Source: Chaenocephalus aceratus (taxonomy: Eukaryota > Chordata > Actinopteri > Perciformes > Channichthyidae). From it: a stretch of DNA of 64,000 nucleotides. The notes under the pieces are model-generated. The model made no database searches, was not told where the DNA came from, and saw only the letters and a program-made list of their open reading frames with translations. Positions 13,101 to 28,100 of the stretch are shown piece after piece. The position numbers were made by a program, and so were the translations under genes. The DNA is taken from positions 6,265,628 to 6,329,627 of the forward strand of contig CM043793.1 in the NCBI GenBank assembly GCA_023974075.1, in the 5' to 3' direction. Each line of letters opens with the position of its first letter. The stretch's first letter is position 1.

Positions 13101-16100
13101 ACCACTGCTTTTTGCAGATGATGTGGTTCTGATGGCTTCATCGGTCTGCGACCTTCAGCACTCACTGGATCGGTTCGCAACCGAGTGTGAAGCGGCTGGG
13201 ATGAGGATCAGCATCTCCAAATCTGAGGCCATGGTTCTCAGCAGGAAACCGATGGACTGTCCACTCCAAGTAGGGAATGAGTCCATACCCCAAGTGAAGG
13301 AGTTCAAGTATCTCGGGGTCTTGTTCTCGAGTGAGGGAACAATGGAGCGTGAGATGGGCCGGAGAATCGGAGCAGCGGGAGCGGTACTGCAGTCGCTTTA
13401 CCGCACCGTTGTGACGAAAAGGGAGCTGAGCCAGAAGGCAAAGCTCTCCGTCTACCGGGCCATTTTCGTTCCTACCCTCACCTATGGTCATGAAGGATGG
13501 GTCATGACCGAAAGAACGAGATCGCGGATACAAGCGGCCGAGATGGGTTTTCTCCGCAGGGTGGCTGGTGTCTCCCTTAGGGATAAGGTGAGAAGTTCGG
13601 TCATCAGGGAGGGACTCGGAGTTGAGCCGCTCCTCCTTCGCGTCGAAAGAAGCCAGTTGAGGTGGTTCGGGCACCTAGTTAGGATGCCACCTGGGCGCCT
13701 CCCTAGGGAGGTGTTCCAGGCACGTCCAGCTGGGAAGAGACCAAGGGGTAGACCTAGGACCAGGTGGAGGGATTATATCTCTTCGCTGGCCTGGGAGCGC
13801 CTTGGGATCCCCCAGTCAGAGCTGGTTGATGTCGCCAGGGAAAAGAAAGTTTGGGGCTCTCTGCTGGAACTGCTACCCCCGCGACCCGACCACGGATAAG
13901 CGGGAGAAGATGGATGGATGGATGATGCAGAGAGTCCCCGAACCTTTTACAAATTAGTAAGTTTTTAGGGGGAACACATGGAGGCCACTAAAGTCTCCCG
14001 TCAGACCAGAATTGTTAGCTGTTTGAACTCTGATAGGACTGCTCGGACTGAAGCCGCACTGCAAACTGTCCGACCTGTTTCCGACAATACGAAATGACCC
14101 AAATCTAAGTTGATGAGATCATATTCCATGTGATGTGTACTGTTCACAAAAACATAGACCGGAAACATATGTGCACAAAAGAAAAATGTGTTTTGCTCAA
14201 CTTATACCTGCAGTCTTAAAGGTCTCCTATTGTACTATTTTGAGGTATATATTATAGGTCTCAGATATATGAAACACATGTCCATGATGTGTTTAGCTGA
14301 AAATACCAAACAGATCACCCATTCTAGCCATCCCTCATACCCCTTTATTTCAGCCCTGTTAGAGAAGTGCTGATTCTGGGTCCGTAGCTTTAAAAAAAGA
14401 GCTCATTCAGGAGAATTTTACCCAGATTCTCAGCTAAATGCTGCCGCGATGAAACACCCTATCATGTTCCAAACCACATCAAGGATTATTTCTGAAACAG
14501 TATGGAGCTCAAATGCTTTTTCTCTTGCGGGTTAACCACAAGGTGAGTTCCTTTTTTTATTTCCTGCTCTCTCCAGTAGCCTACAGGTTAGCTCTGAGTG
14601 TTAGCGATGCTTGCTAATGTAAACAAAGACCATATTACGTCCAAAACACATCACGCATTGTTTCTGATAGCAACGTTTCTGATAGTGCCGTGGGTGCAAA
14701 TTTCCGATATGACGTAATCTACGTGATATCGGAGGCAAATCTGGATCAGCTCTGTTGTACCCACATTTTTAGAGATTTGAGTACGGAGGAAAAGAGAGAG
14801 GGTTTTTAATTTCTGACAATTATTTGAGTCTCCTGACACATATTTCTATATAAAAATTACATTTTGCATATTAGGGGACCTTTAACGTACAATTCCCTAG
14901 AAGACAAATCTATGGATTTGTGGGAAAACCTGGCAACAAAGCTGTAAACGGCTTTCTTAATACATCCATGTTGGGGTTTAAGCCTCTGTGGGACCATCAG
15001 AGTAAAATTACACACCCAAAATAAAAGAGTATGAGACACTATACCCATGGCAAAATATCAGTATTATACAGTACAGATGAATACATCAACACTTCTACAC
15101 CTTTGTGTCCTTTTCCTTGCTGAACATCACTCTCATAAAGTGAACTGAAGCTAAATGGCTAAATAATGGTTGTAAAATAGTTGCATATGACAACATTTCC
15201 CAGGAGATGGAGTTAGTGTTTGTGTGTGTTCTGGCCATCCATCACGTAGACCAGATGCTAATCAGCCGCCATCAGTGACCACTTCCTCCCTCAGCCAATA
15301 GGAGGACAGATAGAGGGGAGATGGCCTCATATGTAAACACTGAACATCCTGGCACTCCCTGCAACATATGCACACACACACACACACACACACACGCCCG
15401 CAAGCACAGACACATAGACACACAACCACAGGCACACACACATATACACAACCATGTACACAAACACACATACACAACCACACACAACCCTGCCTTCTCC
15501 TCCCAAACCTCAGGAGGACTCAGTCTGTCATTACTGACCCACATCACAGACTAGCCTCCTGTTTCTGTTATCTAAAATAAATTCCCTTTTTTCTTTGACC
15601 TCAGGGGAAGCCATAATTATGACAAGAAGTGCAAGACAGTAAAAAACAACCCTGTGAAGGGAATCAGCAAGGAGGAAGTATTCAGGTCTTTTACTTTAGT
15701 AAATCAGTAAAATCAAGGAAATATAGATTGTAGGGTTATATTGCCTGTTTTTGTAAATATAATAGCAATGTAAAACATACAATTTCTGCTCAGCAGGCGT
15801 TATTTGTTTTTGTGTTTTTTTCTTTTGACCTTTTGCAGTTCTCTAATTCAGTGTAGTGTTTGATGCCTGCACCTTTTATGGATTTATTAAACAGATGGTA
15901 AGCTCCAAATCCTCCATTATCGTAAAGAAAGACCCCTTTTCAACTTTATCAGCTTCCCAAGTGGTGAGAGTTCAGGGTAAGGTATTCATTTTAGAGCAAA
16001 CTGGTTCGCACTCCCATCACGTCAAATCTAAACCTTGGCCAACAACATATGACTTTGACCCAGTAAACTGGTTTTCGTGTTCCACCTTAATATGTTGTCA

Positions 16101-19100
16101 CATTTGTTACTTGACCTTGACTATATAGCCTCCTGCGGACGTTGAGGACGAGGTGTTGGTCCCGTTATATTCTAGTTTCTGTCTCTTTTGATTGAATCCA
16201 AACGATCAAAATCCCTAATGAAATCTGGGGATCTGTTCCTTGTGTTGATACAATTATTTTCAAATGTTTTTAACCAAAATATCGCTGCATAACTAACCCA
16301 TTGCATCTTTAATTGATTTATTCAACATATTTTGAACTGAATTAATTATGATAAAGCAGAAAAAACCCTTTTCAACTAATTCAAAGTAACAGGTTAGGAT
16401 AAGGTATTACTGGTTGGTGCAAACAAAAATATTTGTTTAGGTTTTCTGTTTAAATGTAGGCACATCTTACACACTGTATCTATAACCCTGAAGACCTAAT
16501 GAACAACTTGAAAGACAGAATACAAGTAGTGCATTGCCATCAAGCAAAGTTGCACATACAGGGGCGGCGGGTGCTGTAGGCTAGGGAAGGCTAAGCCTTC
16601 CCAAATATGTGTGTCACTGCATCCTGGTAAAATAAAAATATAATGTTTGTGTCTTTGACATTAGCACTGCTATGCAGCCACCTATGCCCTGTACTACGAA
16701 GCCAGTTCAAACCCTGGATATGTTTGAGTTATCTAAACTAACCCTAACAAACGAGATCTCGACGCTGGTTAATATCTAAATCAAGCCAGGGCTTCTCTCA
16801 GCTGAGAGCGCGTTCACGTGAAAGGGGCGGGGTTAGCAACATTTGACCAATCACAAACAGGGACAAGTGTACTGACAGCGCAGCGTCATACTTCATTAAT
16901 GAAAAGTAAACTAATATTAGACAAATATGAACTTTAAAGTTCATATTTGTCTAATATTAGTCATCCATGACTTAAACATAATAATCCAGGATACAAGCCA
17001 CCTGCAAGGTGAATACAGAACAACTGGTTAAAAAATAAATAAACTATAAAGTGTTTGAAAGCGTAACAGTTTTATGATATCACTGCCCCGTCTAAGACAC
17101 GAGTGGATCTGACTTTAATTACATTTGAGTTGAGTGTTTCGTCAACCTAATGTGTTGCTTAAAATAATACTTCTGCATACAGTATGTGACACTGTGATTG
17201 TTGTTGTGATTGTTGCACGGCCAGATACGGCTCAGCTGACTCAGATAAGGAGATAATATAGGCTATGATCATATATGATCGATGATCTGATTGAATGTGA
17301 TATGAATGATAAGTGCGACACGTCGGCGTCTTCTCTGCATACAGCAGTTTAAACTGTATTTCCTTTATCCTGTAATATGACTTGATAGATTTAAACTCCG
17401 CACACTGAGCTCTGATTTTTCAGCAGGCGGTGCTTTCACTGAGTTGATCTCTTTTCTATAGACGCCGGAGGCGGGCAGCGTCAGGTAAAAAAAGTGATGT
17501 AGCCTTCCCAAACCTGAGCCTCACGCGCCGCCTATGCACATACCCATGCTGATTGGCCATTGTGCAAAGACTGTCCGTTAGACAAGAGTTGATCTCAGAT
17601 TAGACATCATCAGAAGATGACAACATGTGCAGAAGATGGTAAACACAAGGCAGTGATGAAGGCAAAACAGTAGATTTTCCATGCTGGTCAATCCCAGCAT
17701 GCATTGAGGGAGAAAAAGTGAGGAATCCGGGGTCAGGTGACTTACCAAGTTTGCCAACCACAACGGTAAATCGTGATTTAGGAGCAGCTCAGGACCCTGG
17801 ACGCCCTCTGCACAGAAAAATAAATACACCTGTTTAAAAAAGGTTTCAAATATCTACTAAAATAATTGTTAATGATTCTCTTTGTAATTCAGTTTTAAAC
17901 TTGAGTGGACATGTCCTGATTTTAAACTCAGTGTTACCTGATCCAGCAGTGTCTGATGATGATGGACAGCTCATGATCATGTACTCAGTGTCTTCCACTG
18001 GAAACACAACAAACACATCCATCAGCAAACCTAAGATGTGCTACAACTGAATATGATCATTTTATCAGTTAAACTGCTTTCTAGATCTTACACTCCAAAC
18101 TCCACTTCAACTTCACTGCACACATTACAATTCTCTTCAGGACTTTGACTGAAATGTTCTATATTTAGCAAACAAATGGCCAATTTGACTTCTTTCAGTC
18201 ACTCTGAAAGCCTTCAATTGAAAATATTGTCAACATTCTTTAGTAGTGTATATCATTCTTGCTGATACTACTACTGTAACAAGAGGCGCGTTCACACCGC
18301 AGTACTTTTCCCACTTTAGTTCCGATATAGTTCCGAAATGTTGCGTTCACACCAAAAAAATCCGGAACTAAAATGAGTTCATGAGAACCTTTGTACCCCC
18401 TTTTCCGTCCCTGCTAGAGAGCAGGGACTTTCATGGGAGAAAAAGGTTCCTATTTCTGATTGGCTGGGCGGAATGCAAACCACGCCCCGTAAAACTCCCA
18501 AAAAGTTTTGTGAGGCCGCCATTTTATTATCCTTGCATTAGCATTATTAGCATTAGCTAATTAGCCCAGCGCAGAAACGCAGAGAGACTAACTTATGGCA
18601 ACTTCTACTGAAGCCAGTCCAGTCCAACTCCGGGGACTTCCGGCCGGGGACTTCGGGTGGCAGTATACGCCGTGAAGTGGTTTGCGGTCTGCCAGTAAAC
18701 CCAAAGCAGAAGAAGAAGAAGTGACGTCAGCGGCTTCATTTGCCTAATCCTCCCCCAGGGACTTTTTCCGGTGTGAACCATAGGGTGTGCACCGTGTGAA
18801 CGCGATCTGAACTAAAGAGTTCTCATGAACCTTTGTGGGAAAAGTACTGCGGTGTGAAAGCGCCTTATGTAGTTTTGAGTAGAAGTAGTGGTAGTAGTGG
18901 TAATAATAGTTTTAGTAGCGGTAGTACTGATAGAAGGTTACTAGAATGGGAACCGGCACTGCGGCCATTTTTGGAGGATGGCGTTGATAGCAGCGGCAAA
19001 ATACCTTAATTTCTATAAGCTTTCACCAGATATCCTTCAGCTATTTTTCATCACATACACTGAACAAAAATATAAACGCAACACTTTTGTTTTTGCTCCC

Positions 19101-22100
19101 ATTTTTCATGAGATGAACTCAAAGATCTAAAACATTTTCTATATACACAAAATAACCATTTCTCTCAAATATTGTTCACAAATCTGAAAACATCTGTGAT
19201 AGTGAGCACTTCTCCTTTGCCGAGATAATCCATCCCACCTCACAGGTGTGGCATATCAAGATGCTGATTAGACAGCATGATTATTGCACAGGTGTGCCTT
19301 AGGCTGGCCACAATAAAAGGCCACTTTGAAACGTGCATTTTTGCTTTATTGGGGGGGTCTGGGGGGGTCCGAAAACCAGTCAGTATCTGGTGTGAGGGGT
19401 AGGGTTAGGGTTAGGGTTAGGGTAATGGTAATGTTGTGAATCTAGTGGCCCATGGGGGTGGTGGGGTTATGGTATGGCCAGGCGTATGTTATGGACGACG
19501 AACACAGGCCACTCGATTCACAACATCATATTGATGACATCACATTTCCACTCCCTATAGCTAGCAGTGGTAGTATCAGTCATATCATTATTACCTGGAG
19601 TGTCGTTTGTGTACAGCTTAGACAGCAGCTCTGAGATGTCTTTCTTTTGAGTCTGAGCGGCGTAACTCAGTTTCTCTGAGTCCAGAGCAGACAGGAAGGA
19701 CGGCAGGTCCCAGATCAGCTTGGCCAGCACTGAAGACAGATGAGCAGACAAGTAGAAAGACAGGGAGGACAGACAGGTGAACAGAGGGACACAAAGACTC
19801 TACAGCTGTCAGACTGGCCTCATGAACAAGGTCAAATCTACAGTGAGATAACAGAAAATCACCCCCAAATATTTTCACAGACGTTACCTCTGAGTCATCT
19901 TTTAACTGTTGACATACTGTAGAAGCAGGGCAATGAGTCATGTTTGATTACATTAACACTATCTCTCCCTTTTAAACAAACTCTCTTAACATTTGTCTGA
20001 GGAAACCTTTGTGTTTAAATAGTAAAAGTAAAATGCATCACTATAAAGTAGATCTCAGTAAATAAATGAACCAGAAATGTCATGTATCCAACATATTTAC
20101 ATTTCATTACATGTCATTTGTTAGAAGCTTTTGTCCAAAGCGACTTACATACTCAATACTGTGGACAATCCCCACAGGAGCAATTTGGGGTCTGAGGGAC
20201 ACAACGACATGCTGACTGCAGTGGGGATTGAACCAGTGCTCCCCTGATCCGAATATCACACACCAATCCACTGAGCCACAGCCTCCCTTGTTGGTACACT
20301 AAATGGTTCTCCGTGTTTCTCTTGTTTCATAATATTCTATCTATATTATAACAGGAATGGATGGAAACAAGATAAATTAGCATTTTTTCTTGTGCTAACT
20401 TGTGAAAATATTGTTAAAACTTGCTACATTTTGGCAAAGACTTAACTAAATAGACCCTTTCTTTCCGTCTTTCTTTCTTTCCTTTTTTTTCTTTCTTTGC
20501 TTGTCTAGCTTGTCATGTTAACATACAATGATAACACTTTCACATTTAGCATATTTTTGAATTCTTTAGCAAATACAATTTATGTGCTATCTTATACTTA
20601 AATATTAGCATGTCACAATTAGCATCATTGCATCTCAACATGCTAACTGCTTGTCGGGCAAGTTGCTTTTTTTAAGGTGAATTTTCAGAAAAAACATGCT
20701 TGTTCTTCATCTTTAATTTCCCAGTTTTACAATGTAAACTACACATAATTATGTTATTGCTAACATTCAAGTTAACATGGCTATTTATTTTAAAACAACA
20801 TACAGTACATTGCAGTAAAAAAAAAATGAATTAAAAAAAATGAATCTGCAATAATATTACGTTTAGATAAAAAATATTAGCTTCAACTTAATATTATTGC
20901 TTTCGACTAACCTAATACATTATATACTATATATTTATTTGTTGTTCCTTTATTTTATTTTATCTTCACTATATCTGTAAAGCGTCTTTGAGCACCTGTA
21001 AAAGCGCTAACAAATTAAATCTATTATTATTATTAATACAGTTATGTGACATTTGTTGACATGATACATTTAATTAAAGTCAACGGTTCAGTTTTTTCCG
21101 TGCAGTTGTAAGGTAAGCTACCAATTTGGCCCTGCGGATGGTGTTACCCCACTGCATGACGGTCTCTAGTGTTCTTTTTAAAATAAAAACAATCAGTCAG
21201 TCAATTAATCAGATTAAGGTTTCTGTCCTCACAATGACTTTCCTGAGCCATCCACAGCAGACTCTGGTGGGGGCTCCCTTCAGTTTGTCGTCAGCAGGTT
21301 GATAAAACATGAAACGTGTCATGAAGTCAGTCTGTGTGCATGTGATGAATGAAGCGGTTGTTCCTCTCTCACTGAATGAATACTGACTTTGTGTGTAAGC
21401 TTCAGAAGAGCAAAGAGCTGCAATCTTTGAAGGCAGTGATGTAAGACGCCTCTCAGTTCACATTATCCACTACAGATAAAAATACAATCTGTGTTTACCC
21501 AACATTTTACTCTCCTAGGGTACTTTAGTACACACATAAATCATATGTTTTTCCCAGTATTTATGATAATAATGTGATCCTGTTTGTTTGCTTAGTTCAT
21601 GTGTTATGTACTGTATTTAGATGTAGGTAAGTCAACATATATAAGTATACAAGTGGTATATTTAGATGTGAAAATAATTTTAAAATGTAAAAAAGCCCTT
21701 ATTTGAAAACACATCAGGAAACTGTGTTAAGTAAAATTGAAGAAAGTAGTTTTCCACTATCTTTATCCAAAAATGTTTTAATTAAATGTAAATTATTGTG
21801 TTGTTATTTCTATTCTTGTACTGTGTGATGCTAGGACAGAGGGGACATAAAGTCCCCACATAGCAACGACGCCGCCCCGCTAACTGCACATATTTTTTGT
21901 GTTCAACTTTGTAAGTGTTACTTAATTTACTTTAATAACTCAGATTTTCTTCCTGTGCAGAATTTTGATTTGAATTAAAACATTGTTGGATGACAGAGTG
22001 GTGCAATGAGGATGCAATTTTGTAGGCCGACCCGGAAGTTAGCACTGCTAGCGTTCAATTAACAAAAAGCATCAAGATTTTTTCAATTTGATATTGGAAT

Positions 22101-25100
22101 ATTGAAGAAAACAAGATCTTTGACAAACACACATGATACACATTTAGTTCAGCTGGATAATCTTCACATGTTAGCACCACTTTCTGAAGCGTAAATGCAA
22201 TCAGCTAACAACAAGCTAACTTTAGGCCATAAACAAACATAATCACTGTCACATGACTTCACGTCACTGCTGCTAAGCTAAAGGCGGCTAATGTTCAGCG
22301 TGCTGACCTTTAGTAATCTCATTTTGTTGAGATGCTGGTGACAATTGCTACTGATGCTTCTGCAGCGCTAAATCTCAGCCTAGCATTGTCCAAAAACAAA
22401 AGCTACCATTAGGCTACAAAGTAACTACATCACGGTCACATGACTTCACTTCACCACCGCTAAGCTAAAGGCGGCTAATGTTTGGTGTGATGATGTGTAG
22501 TAGTCTCATTTAGTCACTTGTTAGCAACTGGTGTTTTTAAGGGAAAAAAAGAAGCTTCAGACATTCTAATGACGTATTTTATGTCGTAGAACAAAACGTG
22601 AAAATCTCTAAAGCTAGTGTTAAGCACAGATCTTATTTCAGGCTTCTAACCAAAAACACGTTCAAAAAATTGTGACTTATAGAAAAGGGAACTGGAACTG
22701 CTTTCAGGAACAGAAAACTTAATTTCTTGAGATTTTTGTCCTAACATTAAGGTGTAGAAGTGTGAAACACACAAGCCAATGTCTCCTTTAGGCAGTACAG
22801 TTTAGGTTATTTATTCTGTTAATGAGTGAATGAAACCCTGAACTGTCTGCGCCTGTTGAGGTAACGTTTCCCACCACAAATACTCAAATGTTCTGGCCTT
22901 CAAATGTTAGCTGATGTGACAGATATACACACTGATAAGCTGCTGCTAATGTTTAACATAGAATAAAGACTGTATGTGTTGGTCCATGTTTGTTAGTTAC
23001 TCATTGTTCGACATCATTTAAGAACTCAAGCTAACTGTACGATCATTTATAAAGGTTGTCGGCAGTGAATAATGTGAAACCTTAAAGACACTATGTTTAT
23101 CCGTTGAACATATCTACTGGTATTCTTACTGTAAACACGTACTGTATTACTTGCAGAACCTGTACTGCAGGGGTGTCAAACTCAATTTCAACTCGGGGCA
23201 CATGGTTGCTCTCAAAGGGCCAGTTTTATATATAAGACTATATAAAAATACATATATAAATATGTAATATATATAAAATAAAGTATTATATTATATTATT
23301 GCTTCTGCATTGGATTATTATTGGATAGGGTAATAACTTCATAATTAACTACGTCTAAAAGCAGAAGTCTAGGGAAAACAATTGCAAGTCTTTTCAGTGA
23401 GAATGTCACAAAATGATTTAAAAAGAAAAGTCAAATTCTGGAAAAAAAAAGTCAAAAGAAATGAAATGCTGAAAAAAAAGTCAGATTCTAAGAAAAATAT
23501 TATATTTTGAAGAATAAAAGTCAAATTCTGAGAAAAACTTCAAATTTGAGATGCATTGTGGGACATGTAGTTTATGGGCAACATGCTTCTGTAAAGCGGC
23601 ACGTAACGGTATAGTAAACATATTATATTCTTTGCAAGCTCTTGTGGGCCACATACAATGAAGTGGAGGCGTGTGGCGCAGTGGGTAGTGCCTTGGGATC
23701 AGGGGGTCATAGGTTCAAACCCCACTGCAGTCAGCATGTCGTTGTGTCCCTGGGCAAGACACTTCACCCCAAATTGCTCCTGTGGGGGATTGTCCACAGT
23801 ATTGAGTATGTACGTCGCTTTGGATAAAAGCGTCTAACAAGTGTAATGTAATGTAAAAGTCACAGGCCGGATTTGGCCCCCGGGCCTTGAGTTTGACACC
23901 TCTGCTGTACCTCCGTGACCACTATAACTGCTTATGGGACCAGATACTTATCAGCTAAGGACTGCTACACAACTTAAAAATAGAAAATAGAAACTTCTCA
24001 ATGACCAATCCCACTTGAGATCCACTAGAGCAGTGATTCTTAAATGGGGGTATGCGGACTCCTATGGGTACGTTGGGGTACTGCAGGGGGTACGTGAGAT
24101 TTAAAAAAAAAAGTTAATTCAAAAGATACCATGCATGATTACAAAAATAATCTTAGTACAATAAGTTAAATAGAAAACACAATTTTATATAAAATATTCC
24201 TAGAAACTCATAAACATGTCAAATTGGTGTATTGTATTTTATAGTTTTGCATAATATATCATTTTGTTCATTGGTTTGTTAAACAGATATTACGTCAGTT
24301 GAAAAACTCTTTAGTTAATAAATCACACACTGAGGGAACATCACTATATTGGAATTATTTGTATAGGCTTTTTCGATCAAACATTTTCGGGGTCGGTCAG
24401 GGGGTACTTGGCTGAGAAAATATTTCAAAGGGGGTACATGACTGAAAAAAGTTTGAGAAGCACTGCACTAGAGCATATGAAATAAAAATATCATTGAAAA
24501 GACCCCAGAACTTCCTTTAATGACCAGGAAGTTTATGTAATTGATCTCTGGAACCTCCTTCCTCCTGAAAGACCTCTAAACCTGTTTACAGCAACTACAA
24601 CTACTACCACATAGCGCTTTTCCCCGAGCACTTTCTTTTCAATGAGAATGCCCATTGTTTCACATCAAAAAACGTGTCATTTTTGTTTGCGCCTCGTCAT
24701 TTTTGTGTGGCCTCTCTTAGCACTTTGACAATATTTCTCCTTAATAGATGAGCGGCAGTGACGTCAATGTAGAAGGAGGAGGCGAAGCTTGTTTTTGTCC
24801 GTGTCTTTCTGAAAGAAACTATCAAGAAACAGACAGAAAAGGCCGTTTGTTTGAGCGGGCTGACACCAAGTGTTGCTGCTGTTGAGTGTTGCACTTTTAT
24901 CTCTGCAGATCATCCACAAGTCAAACAAGTATATCAAGTAGACCAAATGAACATATAAAAGGCAAGGGGCGAAGCTTATGTCTTTTAAAGTTGTGATATG
25001 TGAATTCACAAAGCAGGGCCTTAGGGACCTCTGAAATATAACTATTAAAGACAATAAATGTTTAAATGTTGATCAACTATATAACTTTCTTCCATAGTAA

Positions 25101-28100
25101 ATGATTGACATAAATCAGATTGTAACCCCGTTGTAACCCCTGAGAATGTGAGCATCTTTACTGTTTGCAATGTTTAACAATGATTTATGTTTTGTTGTCA
25201 ACAATCTAAGTGTAGTGAATGAATCTGAAAGGTTTGGCAAAGCCTGCATTATCATCAGTAGGATTAGGAAATGTCAAATATGCAGAGAGAAAACAGAAGC
25301 CTTTGTGTTTGAGCTCCATTCAGAGGGACAGAGTTAGTCCATTCACCCTCTGAGTGAGTGGGAGACAGGGGTTAAAGGTTTCTGATTAACGTCTCTCTGC
25401 TGATTTAAGGATCCGACAGATCTGCTTATCGGCCCGCTGCTGTTTTAAACACGGAGCTGCACATACCTCACACACCTACAACACACCCACAACACACCAG
25501 CAACAGCACAGCAACAAGACATCATCCACAACAACAACAGAAAGACCGTAGGAAGAAACAAGTGAAGGAATAAAGAGTTTGTGTTTCTGAGCGCTGCTTA
25601 TCTGACCATCAACATCACTTCCTGTCTCTGGCTTTGATGCTGCAGAACACACACATGCACACACATGCACACAGGCACATACAGTGAATAACAGTCACTG
25701 CCGATTTGAATGAAAGTTAGATAATGCTGTTTTGGTGAGGGGAAAAATCTAAAGCACACAACAAATAAACAATATCAAAATAGTCAGCAACCAGAAACAA
25801 CTAATGATTATGAATGCATCGGCCTCTCACACTGAACAAACTGAAACGTTCACTTTGATTAAATGTTTCATGTCAACAGATTTCACATAACTGTATTAGG
25901 TTAGTGGAAAGCAATAATATTAAGCTGAGCCTAAAACAAATTTAAAATTAAACGTTAAATTATTGCTTTCAACTCACCTAATGCAGTTATGTGAAATGTG
26001 TTGACATTCAGTAATACATTTAATTAAAGTCAATGTTTCAGTCAATATTGACTGTTTTAATGAAAAGACTAACAAATAAAGTAATAACTATAAGAGCTGA
26101 CATACACATTAACCAACTAACTGATGTTCTAACAAACAAATTGACAAACAAACACACACACAAAGTTTGTTCAACCTACCTTTGTCAAGAAATAATATAC
26201 AAGTATTTCATTCCAAGAACGAATAAAAGTTTAGTTTGCCCAAATAACAAGAAGCACATTTCTTCTCTTACTATTGGTATAACTATGACATACTGTATTA
26301 TGTTTAAGATACTTGTATTTAAAAATACGAAATATATTATTCTGGATAATCCGGATAATAATGTTTTAAGTGTTAAGTAAAGGTCCCATGTCATGGCCAT
26401 TTCTACTGATCATAATTCCATTGTTGAGGTCTACTAGAATAGATGTACATTGTTCAATGTTCCAAACTCACATTGGTTTCTCACACAGCGTCTCTGTATA
26501 GTATGTGTATTCACTCTCTGTCGTACACGGCTTGTTGGAGCACCTGCCCCCCCCCCCCATCCCAACTCGTCTATTACCAGCGTTCAGGGAGCTCTACGCA
26601 AGTCAATGGGGACTCCCTGTTAGTTAGCCAAGGGATCCTGGTGTGTGAGCTGCTCCAAGGATTGGTCCATTTGGGCCAATCTGGTCATTTTGTTGTTGAT
26701 CTGGGAGTTCACACGTCACAGAATCCAGGAAGCAAACAATGGAAAAAGAGAAATGTCCAACGAGGCGTTCTGGGGCAGCACAGACAGGTCTTCTCTGTGT
26801 TAGAGTTTTACTCGCTACAGGGTGTACTTTGAGGGTTCGTGACTCTGCAGACTGCTTACATGCAGAACAAGCTTCATAACACAAGGGGACGGGTAAGAAC
26901 CGGAAAAGCATGACATGGGGCCTTTAAGTAATTTTAGAATCAAAGTTTCAAGCTCAGATTTGTGTCTTTCTGGCCAACAGAGTTGATCTTGAAACCGGCT
27001 GAAGTTAAGAAGTTTTAAAAAAGAGTTTGTTTGTGTTGCGGCGTGTGGAGCAGCTTTCTCTTTCATCCTCTGGTTGGTAAAAATAGAAAAACAGGAGTTC
27101 AGAAACGATGACATTACTGAGCTGCTGGGTTGTCCTGCGCTGCAGTACAAGAGAAACCGTAGCAGTTCTAAAACCCCAAGACTTACTACCAGAAAATACA
27201 GCAGTAACCAAGAATCGGCATTTGATCATTGTACTGTAACCTTGTGTAAGGCTAGAGTACAACAAAGAATAGCTCCTTTCAAGCCTGCTGAATGGCTGTT
27301 GAATGTGACGCTTCACGACCATCTGATGTGGAGTTCACAGATCTCAACTTGACACCATGTCATTATTCAAAGGTGCCACTATTAGCCGAATGTCCCCAAG
27401 GTATAAACAATGAAACATGAATGAATGCTTGTTTGTGTGTGAATATGATATAATATGCTGATTCTTTAGTCACACCTACACCATGCAGAAGAAGAAGACA
27501 CCAGGCGAGGGCATTTCAAGAGCTTCAGCCAAAGCTAAACGATGGACAACCGTGTAGAAAACATGATGAAAGTATGATCATTCTATTAGATTCATTTCAA
27601 CCCTATCCCAAATACAATCAGGCTGAATACGGACAGACCATACTACCGAATCAGACCCAAGTTGGAATAAACTGCAATAATCCTCATAAGCACAGGAAGT
27701 CATTCAACTAAAAGTAACTGCAGGAGTCAGTCAGAGGCTAAATTGTGGGTCTGAGTCTAAACAGTCTATTAGTGCTGTCTCCTGAGGGCAGCAGGGAGGA
27801 AGTGAGGATGATGAAGGAGGAGGAGGATGGAGGAGCACAGACGGGTGTTCCCCATTGTTGAGCTGCTGTAGTTAGCATACCACCACCATACCACACTTTG
27901 GACCAATTTAGATATTTTGTCTTTTAGAGAATTCAAAATGTGTCCTGTTTTACACACGCGTCCTTTATCAAAAATAATCAAGTGGTCTTGTTCCCAAAAC
28001 ATGGAGCTGGTGGAGAAGAAAAGTTGGAGGAAGACTTGTATGAAAAAAAAACCTCAGTTATTTAGATTTATTTCTTGTAAATGTAAATGTACGCCTCAGA

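Noticed and set aside
13162..13674. 170-residue minus ORF
   Set aside because: Antisense shadow of the Rex3-like reverse transcriptase.
19397..19425. Chromosome end or telomere fusion
   Set aside because: Only a few TTAGGG-type units inside an intron; too short for a fusion relic.
23665..23862. tRNA gene
   Set aside because: A- and B-box-like motifs are present but the flanking body and tail are those of a SINE; no full cloverleaf is evident.
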